Source: Rothia sp035916755
GTDB taxonomy: Bacteria; Actinomycetota; Actinomycetes; Actinomycetales; Micrococcaceae
NCBI RefSeq assembly: GCF_035916755.1
Contig: NZ_JAYWIX010000003.1
Location: 231,894 to 295,893, forward strand
Direction: 5' to 3'
Length of the DNA stretch: 64,000 nucleotides
Numbering within the stretch: the first letter of the stretch is position 1; each line of letters starts with the position of its first letter. The notes under the pieces were generated by a model. That model was not told the origin of the DNA and did no database searches. It saw nothing but the letters and a program-made list of their open reading frames with translations. Positions 25,762-34,860 of the stretch are shown here, piece by piece. A program made the position numbers and the translations under genes.

Positions 25762-25909
25762 GTCTCTAGGCTACAGCAGGTTGGTTAGGTATGACACACC
25801 AAATCACTCACACCGTGGCGCCCTCACTTGACCGGTAGTCTGGGTTCAGAAGTAACGAATACCCGTTGTGAAGCTATGCTGCGGGTCAAGAGAATGGAAG
25901 AGATTACCT

Positions 25910-27127
25910 GTGACCGGTACACAAAAGCAGCGGGCCTTTGAGCGGGTAGGTTTAGCGGCAGGGCTCATGGGGGCGGACGGCCACTGGCGCTCCACCATCT
26001 TTGAGGAAATGTCGGCACTGGCATCACGCTACGGTGCTATCAATCTGGGGCAGGGTTTTCCAGACACGGACGGCCCCGCCGAAATGCTTGACGCCGCAGC
26101 GGACGCTCTGGCTGGCGGAGTCAACCAGTATGCCACTATCGCGGGCAACCCGGCCCTGCGTCAGGCAATAGCCGAACACCAGCAGCGTTTCTACGGGCTT
26201 ACTCTCGACCCCGATACCCAGATGACGGTAACAGCAGGTGCCTCAGAAGCTCTCGCCGCCACCATTGCAGCTCTGGTAGAGCCCGGGGATGAGGTGATTA
26301 TCTTTGAGCCTTACTACGACCTCTACCCTGCCGCTGCCGCCCTGGCCGGGGCGCGCGTCCGCACCGTTCCACTGCTCCCGCCCACTTTTGAGCCCGACCT
26401 GGACGCCCTCGAGTCGGCTTTCTCTGACCGCACCGCCCTGGTGGTGGTCAATGACCCGCACAACCCCACCGGCGCAGTCTTTTCAGCCGAAGCCAAGAGC
26501 AAGATTGTAGAGCTGGCGACCAAATTCAATGCGGTCATTCTGGCTGATCAGGTCTACGAGCACCTGGTTTTTGACGGCCCCTACCGACCCATTCAGACCC
26601 TCCCGGGAGCAGCTGAGCGGACGGTGGCGGTTTCAGCGATTTCGAAAACCCACTCGGCTACCGGTTGGAGGGTGGGCTGGATGACCGGCCCGGCAGACCT
26701 CATTCTCCCCATTCGCCTGGTCAAGGGCTACTTCACTCACTCTGCGGCCGCTCCCCTACAGGCAGCTGCAGCTGTCGGTGTGGGACTGGGTGACGATTTT
26801 TACTCAGGGGTCAAAGAGCGCTACGCCCAGCAGCGGCAAGTTTTGGTGGAAAACCTAGCAGGCTCCCCCTGGGCTGTGATTCCCCCGGAAGGCACCTTCT
26901 TCGCGGTGGCCGATGTATCACGGGTCTTAGCTGAACAGGACCTTACCTCTGCAGAAGAGCTCTGCCAGCGCCTTCCCGAGCAGGCCGGGGTAGCCCTGAT
27001 TCCCCTCACTGCCTTTACCACCGAGCGCTACCGGCAGCAGGTAGAGACCTACGTGCGCTTTGCCTTCTGTAAGCGCCCGGAAGTATTGCAGGACGCCGCC
27101 ACCCACCTGCGCGCCTACAGCGGCTAG
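25910..27127 (+). CDS. PLP-dependent class I aminotransferase (DapC-like)
   Basis: This is a 405-residue fold-type I aminotransferase. It resembles the actinobacterial group annotated as succinyldiaminopimelate aminotransferase DapC, or as a kynurenine/methionine-type aminotransferase (FEEMSALASRYGAINLGQGFPD, NDPHNPTGA). The PLP lysine is in ISKTHSATGWRVGW. I start it at the GTG at 25910, which has GGAAGAG eight bases upstream; the frame is open to 25868. It stands alone between divergent coaD and a convergent gene six bases away. Lysine/cell-wall synthesis is plausible, but other keto-acid roles cannot be excluded. Confidence 0.85.
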   Translation: MTGTQKQRAFERVGLAAGLMGADGHWRSTIFEEMSALASRYGAINLGQGFPDTDGPAEMLDAAADALAGGVNQYATIAGNPALRQAIAEHQQRFYGLTLDPDTQMTVTAGASEALAATIAALVEPGDEVIIFEPYYDLYPAAAALAGARVRTVPLLPPTFEPDLDALESAFSDRTALVVVNDPHNPTGAVFSAEAKSKIVELATKFNAVILADQVYEHLVFDGPYRPIQTLPGAAERTVAVSAISKTHSATGWRVGWMTGPADLILPIRLVKGYFTHSAAAPLQAAAAVGVGLGDDFYSGVKERYAQQRQVLVENLAGSPWAVIPPEGTFFAVADVSRVLAEQDLTSAEELCQRLPEQAGVALIPLTAFTTERYRQQVETYVRFAFCKRPEVLQDAATHLRAYSG

Positions 27128-27133
27128 GTTCTG

Positions 27134-27751
27134 CTAGTTGCGGGCGTCCTTAGCTCGAATCAAATCGAGGGCCACCAGACCACCCAGAATAGCCAGGCGC
27201 ACAGGTTCGGGGGCACCGGGGTCGAAATTAACCCCGTAGCGGCTCTTACCGCGCAGCCCTGCCACCAGGCCGCCCCACTCGCGGGCAACACGGGCAGCTA
27301 CATGGCCGTTAACCGTGATATTGAAGTCGTATTCGAAGAGACTACCTTCGAGCTCCAGGGTGAGGCCCGGTAGCTCGATTGTGAGGCGCTTGCGCATGAA
27401 AGAGAACTGCTTTTGCACGTGGGCGAAGAGGGAGCCATCGGGGTTCAGCAGTTCGTAGCGGTCCAGGCCAAAGTCAAAGGGGTCAACAATCTTGAGAAGA
27501 AGGTTCCCGTTACCGTCGACCAGGTCAAAGGTGCGGTTGCCCTTGAGCAGGCGCCCCGCGGTTGAGCCGGTGGTGAGCACCCGGCCGAGCACGCGCCCGT
27601 CCTGGCTCTGCATCTCAAAGTCATTGCTCATTAAGCTGCGGGTTTGCTGCACCACCAGGGTGTTTTCGGTCAGCAGGGGCGCGGACACTCCCTGGCTCGT
27701 TTCTGGGGTCAGCTGGGGCTGGTTACCGGTTTCGTTCGTGTTCTCGCTCAT
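27134..27751 (-). CDS. LURP-one / phospholipid scramblase-like (Tubby C-terminal-like) protein
   Basis: This 205-residue protein has a flexible Gln/Thr-rich N terminus of about 25 residues, then a Tubby-like C-terminal fold of the LURP-one type. The pattern is VVQQTRSLMSNDFEMQSQDG, repeated strand motifs such as DLVDGNGNLLLKIVDP, and a hydrophobic C-terminal helix (LAILGGLVALDLIRA). In bacteria these proteins are of unknown role and may bind membranes or lipids. It is 13 bases after rsmD in the same direction. The family call is by eye. Confidence 0.6.
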   Translation of the reverse strand: MSENTNETGNQPQLTPETSQGVSAPLLTENTLVVQQTRSLMSNDFEMQSQDGRVLGRVLTTGSTAGRLLKGNRTFDLVDGNGNLLLKIVDPFDFGLDRYELLNPDGSLFAHVQKQFSFMRKRLTIELPGLTLELEGSLFEYDFNITVNGHVAARVAREWGGLVAGLRGKSRYGVNFDPGAPEPVRLAILGGLVALDLIRAKDARN

Positions 27752-27764
27752 AGTTCCACCCTAA

Positions 27765-28325
27765 CTAGGCTGCGGGCTCCACATAGTAGAGCACGGTCTC
27801 ACCGTATTTTTTCTCGGCAAACTTTTCGAGGCCTTCGGGCCAGGTGGGCTCGTCGCTGCGGGAGGCCCGTTCAACCACCACCACCGCCCCCTCGGTCAGG
27901 CGGGGTGCCAGCAGAGCCAGCAGCTCTTCGAGCTCACTGTTGGTCACAGCGTAGGGCGGGTCAATAAAGACCAGGTCCCAGGCGGACGCCCCCGCCGAAA
28001 GGTAGGTGCGGGCCGTCATCTTATGCACGCGGGCAGTTCCGCTAGCGGTCTTACCCACAGCGGCGATGTTTTTTTCGATGACTGTAACGGCCTTGAGGTA
28101 GTGGTCCACGAAGTCCACGTGGGCGGCCCCGCGTGAGAGGGCCTCGCAGCCCAGAGCACCCGAGCCGCCGAAGAGGTCGAGGGCGCGCACACCGTCCAGC
28201 ATGTTGTAGGTATCCAGGCGGGAAAAAAGGGCTTCTTTGACCCGATCGGTGGTGGGGCGGGTGTTATCACCGGGGACATTGGCTAGGCGCAGGCCACCTG
28301 CGGCTCCTGCAATGATGCGGCTCAT
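27765..28325 (-). CDS. rsmD: 16S rRNA (guanine966-N2)-methyltransferase RsmD
   Basis: This 186-residue SAM-dependent enzyme methylates G966 of 16S rRNA. Motifs: RIIAGAAGGLRL and RPTTDRVKEALFSRL at the N terminus, the SAM-binding VRALDLFGGSGALGCEALSRGA, and the catalytic FIDPPY. It lies downstream of recG in the usual recG-rsmD-coaD neighbourhood. Confidence 0.95.
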   Translation of the reverse strand: MSRIIAGAAGGLRLANVPGDNTRPTTDRVKEALFSRLDTYNMLDGVRALDLFGGSGALGCEALSRGAAHVDFVDHYLKAVTVIEKNIAAVGKTASGTARVHKMTARTYLSAGASAWDLVFIDPPYAVTNSELEELLALLAPRLTEGAVVVVERASRSDEPTWPEGLEKFAEKKYGETVLYYVEPAA

Positions 28326-28454
28326 TCGGCTGCGCTCCGCTCGTAGTGGTAGGGGGTGGGACTGTTATAAGGGTACCGGTAGGGCTGGTGAGAACAAAGA
28401 GAGGGCTAGGTTTTGGTGACTGGTGACGGAGGGCCCGCCGGGTACTTGAGTTGA

Positions 28455-28510
28455 CCGCATTTATTCTGGTTTACCCGCAACTAGTTGCGGGTAAACCAGA
28501 ATAAATGCGG
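28455..28510. repeat. Perfect 56-bp palindrome between recG and rsmD
   Basis: The 28 bases 28455-28482 are the exact reverse complement of 28483-28510, with no spacer; the centre is ACTAGT. It starts 22 bases after the recG stop. RNA from either strand would fold into a very stable hairpin, so it may be a terminator or mRNA end. There is no clear T tract, and such perfect spacer-free palindromes are usually unstable in DNA. Confidence 0.9.
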
Positions 28511-28531
28511 GGCCTACGTCCTTGGCCGAGT

Positions 28532-31096
28532 CTACCCGCGCCCCAGGAAGGCCTCGCGGTCGGCATCAAGGGCCCGGTCGATGGTGCGGGCCAGGTCGGG
28601 GTGTTTGGCCAGGGTGGGGTCAGCCTCAATAATTCCGAAGGCGTCCTGCCGGGCCCGCTCAATGAGTTTGGCATCGGTCAGGGCCCGCAGCAGCTTGAGA
28701 GTTGACTTCTTACCTGATTGGGCAGCGCCGAGAATATCACCCTCGCGCCGCTGTTCCAGGTCAATCCGGGACAGCTCGAAACCGTCGGTAGTGGCTGCAA
28801 CCGCGTTCAGACGCTCCCGACTGACGCCGTCCGCCGGCTGCTTGGTGACCAACAGGCAGGTGCCGGGCAGGGAGCCGCGGCCGATGCGTCCGCGCAGCTG
28901 GTGGAGGCCAGAAATACCGAAGCGGTCGGCGTCCATGATAATCATGAGGGTTGCGTTGGGCACGTTGACGCCCACCTCAATCACGGTGGTAGAGACCAAC
29001 AAGTCGATGCGACCGGCGGAGAATTCGGTCATGACCAGGTTCTTCTCGGCGGTATCCATACGCCCGTGCAGGCCCTCGATGCGAACCCCGGCCAGGGCGG
29101 GTACGTCCTCGAGCTCCTCCAGGGTGCTCTCGACCGAGGCCAGCGAACCGCGGGCACTCTCCCCCGCTGCTACCTGGGAGCCCAGCCCCTGATCGGTTAT
29201 GCTCCCTGCCCCGAAGAGGGTCTGGCCGGCCTCGGCGTCACTGGGGGTATCGGTCCCACCGATTTTGGGCACCACCACATAGACCTGGTGCCCGGCGTCG
29301 ATTTCTTCGCGGGCGCGGGCCCAGATACGGTCGGCCCAGCGGGGGTGTTCGGCCAGCGGCACCACGTGGGTGGTAATTTTTTGGCGGCCGGCCGGTAGCT
29401 GGTCAAGCACCGAGGTGTCGAGATCGCCAAAGACGGTCATGGCGACGGTACGGGGTATGGGGGTGGCGGTCATGACTAGTCGGTGGGGCAGCTCCCCGCC
29501 GGGCCCGCGCAGGGCATCGCGCTGTTCAACGCCGAAGCGGTGCTGCTCATCGACCACGACTAGCCCGAGGTCGGCGAAGGTTACCGCGTCTCCGAGCAGG
29601 GCGTGGGTGCCAATGACGATGTCTGCCTCACCCGAGGCGATAGCCAGCAGGGCTTCTCGCTTGGCCTTGGTTTTGAGGGAGGCGGTGAGCAGAACGACAC
29701 GGACGCCCGCACCGACGCTCCCGGAACTGTCCTGCGGGGCCAGCATATCCCCCAGAATCTCGCAGACCGACCGGTAGTGTTGTTCGGCCAGCACCTCGGT
29801 GGGGGCCAACATGGCTGACTGGGCACCGTTATCTGCCACCTGCAGCATGGCGCGCAGGGCCACTACGGTTTTACCCGAGCCCACGTCCCCCTGGAGCAGG
29901 CGGTTCATGGGGGAAGAGCTGGCCAGGTCAGAGCGAATTTCTGCACCAACAACTTGCTGGCCTTCGGTCAGCTGATAGGGCAGGGCTTCCAACAGGGCGT
30001 CCGCGAAACCGCCCTCTACATAGGGGCGGGCAACCGTCTGGTGGGCGGCGCGGGCAGCACGAATACGGGCAAGAGCGGCCTGTAGCACGAAGGCCTCGCG
30101 GTAGCGCAGGGAGTGGTGGGCTGCCCGCCAGGTTTCTTCGGTATCGGGAGTGTGCACGGCCCGGTAGGTCCACTCCAGGGAAGGGATCTTACGGCTCTTG
30201 CGCACGGTAAAGGGGACTGGGTCTTCGAGTTCCTTGAGGTTGATGCGCTCAATTAGGGTCTCGATGGCTGCGGCCACCTTATCGGTGGGGAACTTGGGGC
30301 TGGCCTTATAGACCGGTATGGGGGCGGACGCCCGCGCGGCGGCCCGCTCAATCGCTTCGGCGCTAGCACCGGGGGCGGTGGCCAGTTCTTTACCGGCGAT
30401 GACGGCGTAGTGGGGGTTGGTCAGGGTGATTTCGCCCCGGTAGGAGCCCACCTTGCCCGAGAACATAACCTGGTCGCCCTCGTGGATGTCTCGGGCTGCT
30501 GTCCAGGCGTTGAAGAAGCTCAAGGTCATGGTGCCGCTGGCTGTCAGCGAGTAGGGGCCGGGGGCGTAGCCGCCAAAGACATCTCCCAGCTGGTAGTTGG
30601 GCTGGGTGCCCGGTAGCTGGGTGTCGGTGGAGCCCCCTGCGCTACTGTGCAGGCGGGGGTTGGTGTAGCCCCGGGTGTAGGACGCCGGTGGGGCCGCTCC
30701 CCGGTAGGCGTTGGGGTTGGGAGGTTGCCAGGTGGGCTCGGGCTGGCCAACCTGATCTAGCTGGTCGGTGATGGTGATTTCTGTGATGGATCCGCGGCGC
30801 GATGCCATCTGGCGGGTCGTCACCCGCACCACCCTGGCGACGATGGTAGCTTCGGTACCTTCAACCAGGGAGGAGAAGGGAGTGAGTTCCCCGCGCGGCA
30901 GGTACTTGCGGGGGTAGTAGTCCAGGGCCTGCCCCACGGTTTCTAGCCCCAGGTGAGTCTTGAAGGACTTGGCCAGGGTTGCTCCCAGGTAGTCAGCTAG
31001 GGGGGCGTTATCGAGGCGGTCTTCTGCGGCGTAGCGGGCCAGGGCGTCCTTTGCCTGCTCGCTCAGTTCCGGGGTCTTGCGTTTGCGGGCTGCCAT
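28532..31096 (-). CDS. recG: ATP-dependent DNA helicase RecG, with an extra insert in the wedge domain
   Basis: This is a branch-migration helicase that remodels stalled forks and Holliday junctions, 854 residues. Walker A is GDVGSGKT near 404, the DEAH-box equivalent DEQHRFG is near 515, and the motif VI region reads QLRGRIGRGS. The wedge/OB domain is interrupted: after TDQLDQ (about 115) comes a roughly 70-residue Pro/Gly/Tyr-rich stretch before the normal SGTMTLSFFN (about 187). I do not know this insert from standard RecG. The start overlaps the stop of the upstream DAK2 gene by one base (TAATG). Confidence 0.95.
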   Translation of the reverse strand: MAARKRKTPELSEQAKDALARYAAEDRLDNAPLADYLGATLAKSFKTHLGLETVGQALDYYPRKYLPRGELTPFSSLVEGTEATIVARVVRVTTRQMASRRGSITEITITDQLDQVGQPEPTWQPPNPNAYRGAAPPASYTRGYTNPRLHSSAGGSTDTQLPGTQPNYQLGDVFGGYAPGPYSLTASGTMTLSFFNAWTAARDIHEGDQVMFSGKVGSYRGEITLTNPHYAVIAGKELATAPGASAEAIERAAARASAPIPVYKASPKFPTDKVAAAIETLIERINLKELEDPVPFTVRKSRKIPSLEWTYRAVHTPDTEETWRAAHHSLRYREAFVLQAALARIRAARAAHQTVARPYVEGGFADALLEALPYQLTEGQQVVGAEIRSDLASSSPMNRLLQGDVGSGKTVVALRAMLQVADNGAQSAMLAPTEVLAEQHYRSVCEILGDMLAPQDSSGSVGAGVRVVLLTASLKTKAKREALLAIASGEADIVIGTHALLGDAVTFADLGLVVVDEQHRFGVEQRDALRGPGGELPHRLVMTATPIPRTVAMTVFGDLDTSVLDQLPAGRQKITTHVVPLAEHPRWADRIWARAREEIDAGHQVYVVVPKIGGTDTPSDAEAGQTLFGAGSITDQGLGSQVAAGESARGSLASVESTLEELEDVPALAGVRIEGLHGRMDTAEKNLVMTEFSAGRIDLLVSTTVIEVGVNVPNATLMIIMDADRFGISGLHQLRGRIGRGSLPGTCLLVTKQPADGVSRERLNAVAATTDGFELSRIDLEQRREGDILGAAQSGKKSTLKLLRALTDAKLIERARQDAFGIIEADPTLAKHPDLARTIDRALDADREAFLGRG

Positions 31097-32067
31097 TAGG
31101 GGGTGGGCTCCCGGTGAGCTTCCTGGTGGGCGGGGTCATCCAGGGAGGTGGTTCGCACGTTGAGGGGGTCACCCGCAGCGCGGAGGAGGGCCAGGGCGTC
31201 CTCGGCCTCAGGGACGTGCACGTGGATAGCCCACAGGGCCTCGTTCCCGGCTTCGACCTGGGCGATAGAAACCGAGTCCCCGACTGTCTCCAGGGCGCTG
31301 CGCAGCTGGGTTACTTCGAGCACGGGCAGAAAAATCTCGCACATAACCTCGATGCGGGCTTCTGCCGCCGAGCGCTGCTGAGCACTTCGGGGTGGTAAGG
31401 ACGCCGCCCCCACCTGGAGCAGGTCGCGGTAGGTGACCTGCGGGGCGGCCCCCAGTAGCTCTGTTGCCAGGGCTCCTAAGACCAGGTGCAGGCCCAGGGC
31501 ACCGGAATCTACCCAGCCGTTACGGGCGTGGTCTGCTTCGGCGGTAGCTCGCAGGGCAGTCTCTGAAGCGGCAAGTAGGGTCGTGAGGTAGACCTGCCAG
31601 GGGTCCTCTTCATCGGTAGGATCTGGTAGCGGGCAGGTGGTAAGAGCCTGAATGAGGGTGAGCATGGTGCCGTCGATGGGCTGGCTCAGAGCGGCGAAGG
31701 CCTGTTGAGCTCCTCGTTCCCAGGCTGCGGCGAGTACCTGCGGGGTCAGGGGCTGTACCGGGGACGGCGGCAGCTGACCTGCCTCCCCCAGTTCCTCAGC
31801 CAGGCCCAGGAGCCAGACAGCCAGCAGGGTTCCTGAATTACCCCTGGCCCCTCGTAGGGCCGCTCGGGCAGCTAGAGCCAGGGTGGGCTCGTCCGCCATG
31901 CCAGCGGTGTCAGCGGCCCGCCCGAGGGTAGCGACCATGTTGGCCCCGGTATCGGCGTCGGCTACGGGGAAGACGTTAATGCGGTTGAGAAGGGATCGGT
32001 GCTCCACCAGCTGGGTGCGAGCGCGCAGTAGCCAGTTCAGCCACCAGTTAGCGGGAACCTGCCTCAA
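31096..32067 (-). CDS. DAK2-domain protein, fatty-acid-kinase-like
   Basis: This protein of about 323 residues carries a DAK2 (DhaL-type) nucleotide-binding domain: INVFPVADADTGANM holds the metal-binding aspartates and ARGNSG the phosphate loop. FakA-like proteins phosphorylate fatty acids held by a FakB partner, or act as dihydroxyacetone-kinase relatives. No FakB is in the window, and the C-terminal FakA domain is short or divergent. In actinobacteria it usually lies between thiL and recG, as here. The frame is open to 32139, but I prefer the TTG at 32067 with AAAGGA upstream, overlapping the thiL end by 20 bases. Confidence 0.8.
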   Translation of the reverse strand: MRQVPANWWLNWLLRARTQLVEHRSLLNRINVFPVADADTGANMVATLGRAADTAGMADEPTLALAARAALRGARGNSGTLLAVWLLGLAEELGEAGQLPPSPVQPLTPQVLAAAWERGAQQAFAALSQPIDGTMLTLIQALTTCPLPDPTDEEDPWQVYLTTLLAASETALRATAEADHARNGWVDSGALGLHLVLGALATELLGAAPQVTYRDLLQVGAASLPPRSAQQRSAAEARIEVMCEIFLPVLEVTQLRSALETVGDSVSIAQVEAGNEALWAIHVHVPEAEDALALLRAAGDPLNVRTTSLDDPAHQEAHREPTP

Positions 32068-33088
32068 AGTGATCCCATCCTTTCGCGGTGTAGGTGCGGC
32101 CGTCGACGGTGATTCCGTCGCCTGCCTGTACCGTACCAATTCTAGTAAATCCGGGCGGTATCTGTGCAGGCGGGCAGGTGCCTAGGAGGCCGTGGTCTTC
32201 CCCGCCGGTCAGCACCCAGCGCAGGGCTTGGGCGTCCGCCTGTTCGGGGGTGCCTGCGGCAAGCAGGGCTGCAGAACCTACCCTGCTGACCCAGGGAGCC
32301 AGGGCCGATGAATCGAGGTCGAGGGCCACACCGGAGGCCGCTGCGATACGGCCGCCATCGCGCACCAGCCCGTCGGAGACATCCATGAGGGAGGTCAGAT
32401 AGGGAGCGCCCTCCGGCCCCAGGTGAAGGGGCGAGCGGGGGCGCTGCTGGGCGCGGACGCAGGCGGTCAGCTCTTCGGTGGCGGTGAAGGGGTCTGAGTC
32501 GAGCAGGGCAAGACCAGCAGCTGCGGTGCCCAGGGCACCGGCGAAGACTACGGCGTCCCCGGGGCGGGCACCACTTCGGGTGATGGGCCGGTCGGTCAGG
32601 CCCACGGCGGTGACCGTTACCGAGATTTCGCTGCCGGAACCCATATCGCCCCCGGCAATCGTGCAGGTGGTAGCCCCCTGGGCAGTGCAAGATTCGGTGA
32701 GGCCCCGGGCAAAGTCTTGCACCCAGCTCACGGGGATGTCAGGGGTTAGGGTCAGGGATACCAGCAGGGTGACCGGGGTAGCCCCCATAGCTGCAATATC
32801 GGCAAGGTTCTGGGTGGCGGCCTTCCAGCCCACCTCGAACCCACCGGTGGTGTAGCCCGAGGGCCAGCTGCGGCGGAAGTCCTGGTTTTCGGTTTGGGTG
32901 TCGGTGCTCATGACGGTCAGCCCGCCCCGCATATCGAGGGCAGCAGAGTCGTCCCCCGGCCCCAGTACCAGGGCGCCGGGGGCACCCAGCTCGGCGCGGA
33001 CGTCCGCCGCCCGCTCATTGTGCTCAGTCAGAACGGGCAGAAACAGGGCAAGAAGCTGGCCCTCACTCACCTGGGCAACGGTCTGCAT
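32048..33088 (-). CDS. thiL: Thiamine-monophosphate kinase
   Basis: This 346-residue enzyme makes the active cofactor thiamine diphosphate from thiamine monophosphate. Motifs: GPGDDSAALD near the N terminus, STDTQTE, AAMGATP, the AIR-synthase-like GGDMGSG, and MDVSDGLVRDGGR. I start it at the ATG at 33088 (MQTVAQVSEG), after AGGAG; the frame is open to 33163. It is in an operon with the upstream surface protein (seven-base gap) and the DAK2 gene. Confidence 0.93.
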   Translation of the reverse strand: MQTVAQVSEGQLLALFLPVLTEHNERAADVRAELGAPGALVLGPGDDSAALDMRGGLTVMSTDTQTENQDFRRSWPSGYTTGGFEVGWKAATQNLADIAAMGATPVTLLVSLTLTPDIPVSWVQDFARGLTESCTAQGATTCTIAGGDMGSGSEISVTVTAVGLTDRPITRSGARPGDAVVFAGALGTAAAGLALLDSDPFTATEELTACVRAQQRPRSPLHLGPEGAPYLTSLMDVSDGLVRDGGRIAAASGVALDLDSSALAPWVSRVGSAALLAAGTPEQADAQALRWVLTGGEDHGLLGTCPPAQIPPGFTRIGTVQAGDGITVDGRTYTAKGWDHFEAGSR

Positions 33089-33095
33089 AGGGCTC

Positions 33096-34082
33096 CTAAT
33101 TCCTGGGCGCGCGGTTACGCCAGACAAAGTTAAAGACCACCAGGGCCAGGCCTGCTGTGGCAATACCCGTAAAAATCAGCAGGGGGCGGGCACCGTTCAT
33201 AATGGTGTTGCCGCGCTGGAAGATACTCCCCCCGGTCACCGCCCCGGCCTGGTGCCCCTGGGCTTCTGCCCCGGCAACACCGGCGGCCTGGTTGGGGTCG
33301 GCAGATGAGGATCTGTTCCCCTGGGCCCCCGACACGTTCAAGAAGCCCTCCACCCACTCAGGTGCCCCCGCGTACCCGGGGCTCTGCTGGCTACTTGAGA
33401 AAATACCCAGCACTGTTCCATCTACCGGTGAGGTTTCCAGCTGGCTAGTATCGGCATCCATGCGGGCCGGGTCCTGGGCCCCAGCGACGCTGTTGCCCAG
33501 GGTTGAGGGCACGAAGGCCTCCTGGCCCGGTAGCGCAGCTCCGCTGCCCTCGCTTTGGCCCGTACCGGTGGATGACTGGGCCGAGGGGTCGGCGGCGGGC
33601 AGGCTGGGCAGCCCGGCAGCTCCTCCGGTCACGTCCGGGGCGGACGTCTCCCCCGGCGGCACCGGAACCACGATAACCGACTCGCTGGGCGCAGGAACCG
33701 GCTCAGAATCAGCAGAAGGCACCGGGTCGCTGGTGGGTTCTGGTGCCGGGCTAGATGGCGCAGGCGAGCTAGGTTCAGGCGCTGGGCTTGTCGGCTCCGC
33801 ACTCGTAGGCTCAGGGCTAGGAGTCTCCGGTGTTGGTGTTCCGGGGCTGGGTGATTCAGTAGCGCTAGGGGCGACTGTGACCTCCAGGCGGGGGCTCTCG
33901 CTCGGGCTCTCACCCACCGACGGTGTGCTGGTGGGTGTGAAACTTGTCTGGGCGGGGCTTTCTATTGGGTCAGCGGCAAAAGCGCTCTGGGGGCCGGTCA
34001 GAACCTGCCCGGCGAGCAGGGCAAGGGGGGCTACCGTCACGGCAAGAGCCGTCCCCGCCGCATAATAGGTCTTCTGCTTCAT
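33096..34082 (-). CDS. Secreted Pro/Ser/Thr/Glu-rich protein with C-terminal membrane anchor
   Basis: I do not recognise a family. The 328-residue product starts with a Sec signal peptide (cleavage likely after AFA, near residue 36). A long low-complexity stretch rich in Pro, Ser, Thr, Glu and Ala follows (repeats of PEP, SPAPEPSS), then a less biased part and a single membrane helix near the end (PLLIFTGIATAGLALVVF) with the basic tail WRNRAPRN. There is no LPXTG, so it is anchored by the helix. It looks like a wall-spanning stalk. The ATG at 34082 has GGAGGG upstream; a second ATG lies at 34097. It is co-directional and nearly adjacent to thiL. Confidence 0.7.
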   Translation of the reverse strand: MKQKTYYAAGTALAVTVAPLALLAGQVLTGPQSAFAADPIESPAQTSFTPTSTPSVGESPSESPRLEVTVAPSATESPSPGTPTPETPSPEPTSAEPTSPAPEPSSPAPSSPAPEPTSDPVPSADSEPVPAPSESVIVVPVPPGETSAPDVTGGAAGLPSLPAADPSAQSSTGTGQSEGSGAALPGQEAFVPSTLGNSVAGAQDPARMDADTSQLETSPVDGTVLGIFSSSQQSPGYAGAPEWVEGFLNVSGAQGNRSSSADPNQAAGVAGAEAQGHQAGAVTGGSIFQRGNTIMNGARPLLIFTGIATAGLALVVFNFVWRNRAPRN

Positions 34083-34231
34083 AGCCCCTCCTTCCATCGC
34101 TCATATCCAGGTAGTCTTGTTCGGTTACCCGTCCCGGCTAACTCTACCCCTACCCTACCGAATCTGCTCTCCCCCGGCTAGCGCCCCTCACCACCGGCGT
34201 CCTGCCACAGCGAAAGTTATACAATAGCCAG

Positions 34232-34759
34232 GTGAGAACACCGCACAAACCCCTTATCCTTTTACTAACCGCCCTAGGCCTGAGCGGCTGCGGGGCAGGT
34301 GCCGTCAACCTTGAACCGGCCCCAGACGCCGCTAACCCCACCTGCGCCTACGCACTGGTTGCTATGCCCGATACCGTGAGCGGCCTGGCCCAGCGCGAAA
34401 CCACCGCCCAGGCCACCACCGCCTGGGGCGACCCCAGCGCCGTCATTCTCAAGTGCGGGGTCGAGCTCGACACAGCCCCCGTCTCAGATACCTGTGTATC
34501 GGTCAACGGCGTTGACTGGATCGTCAAACCCGCCGACGAAGAAATCGCCGCTGCCGCCGAGCAAACTGCCACCGGCACCTGGGTCGCCGAAACCTTCGGC
34601 CGTGACCCCGCCGTGCAGGTCACTTTCGACGCTGACCGGGTCTCCTCCTCCACCGTCCTTGCAGAAGTATCGTCGGCCGTCGCCCAGATACCCCAGCAGA
34701 TGCAGTGCACCAATGTCGATGACACCCTTACCGACATCGACAGCGGCACCGGCAGCTAA
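34232..34759 (+). CDS. DUF3515 family lipoprotein
   Basis: This is a 175-residue lipoprotein with lipobox LSGC (cysteine 20). The mature part has the DUF3515 pattern: NPTCAYALVAMP, then WGDPSAVILKCGV and VNGVDWIV, with paired cysteines likely forming disulfides. The function is unknown. In actinobacteria a DUF3515 gene is usually found between ddl and thiL, exactly as here, though it runs in the opposite direction. The start is a GTG with a weak ribosome site. Confidence 0.85.
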   Translation: MRTPHKPLILLLTALGLSGCGAGAVNLEPAPDAANPTCAYALVAMPDTVSGLAQRETTAQATTAWGDPSAVILKCGVELDTAPVSDTCVSVNGVDWIVKPADEEIAAAAEQTATGTWVAETFGRDPAVQVTFDADRVSSSTVLAEVSSAVAQIPQQMQCTNVDDTLTDIDSGTGS

Positions 34760-34776
34760 ACGAGAAACCGTGTAAG

Positions 34777-34815
34777 CGAAAACCCCCGATACCGTCTCAG
34801 GTAGCGGGGGTTTCG
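34777..34815. terminator. Bidirectional terminator between DUF3515 gene and ddl
   Basis: A GC stem with A/T flanks (34777-34793 with 34800-34815; one bulge and one mismatch, six-base loop) lies between convergent stops. The arms begin and end in runs of A and T respectively. Confidence 0.8.
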
Positions 34816-34860
34816 TTGACATCTAGAAGCAGGGGCTTACCCCAGTGCCTGTGAGGTCTC

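Noticed and set aside
28440..28531. CRISPR-like or REP repeat at the 56-bp palindrome
   Set aside because: It is a single palindrome with no repeated units or spacers, and I noticed no second copy in the window.
33157..34065. 302-residue open frame on the plus strand, opposite the Pro/Ser-rich surface gene
   Set aside because: It mirrors a low-complexity GC-rich gene, is Gly/Ser-rich without a fold pattern, and has no ribosome site. The minus-strand frame has a signal peptide and a membrane anchor.
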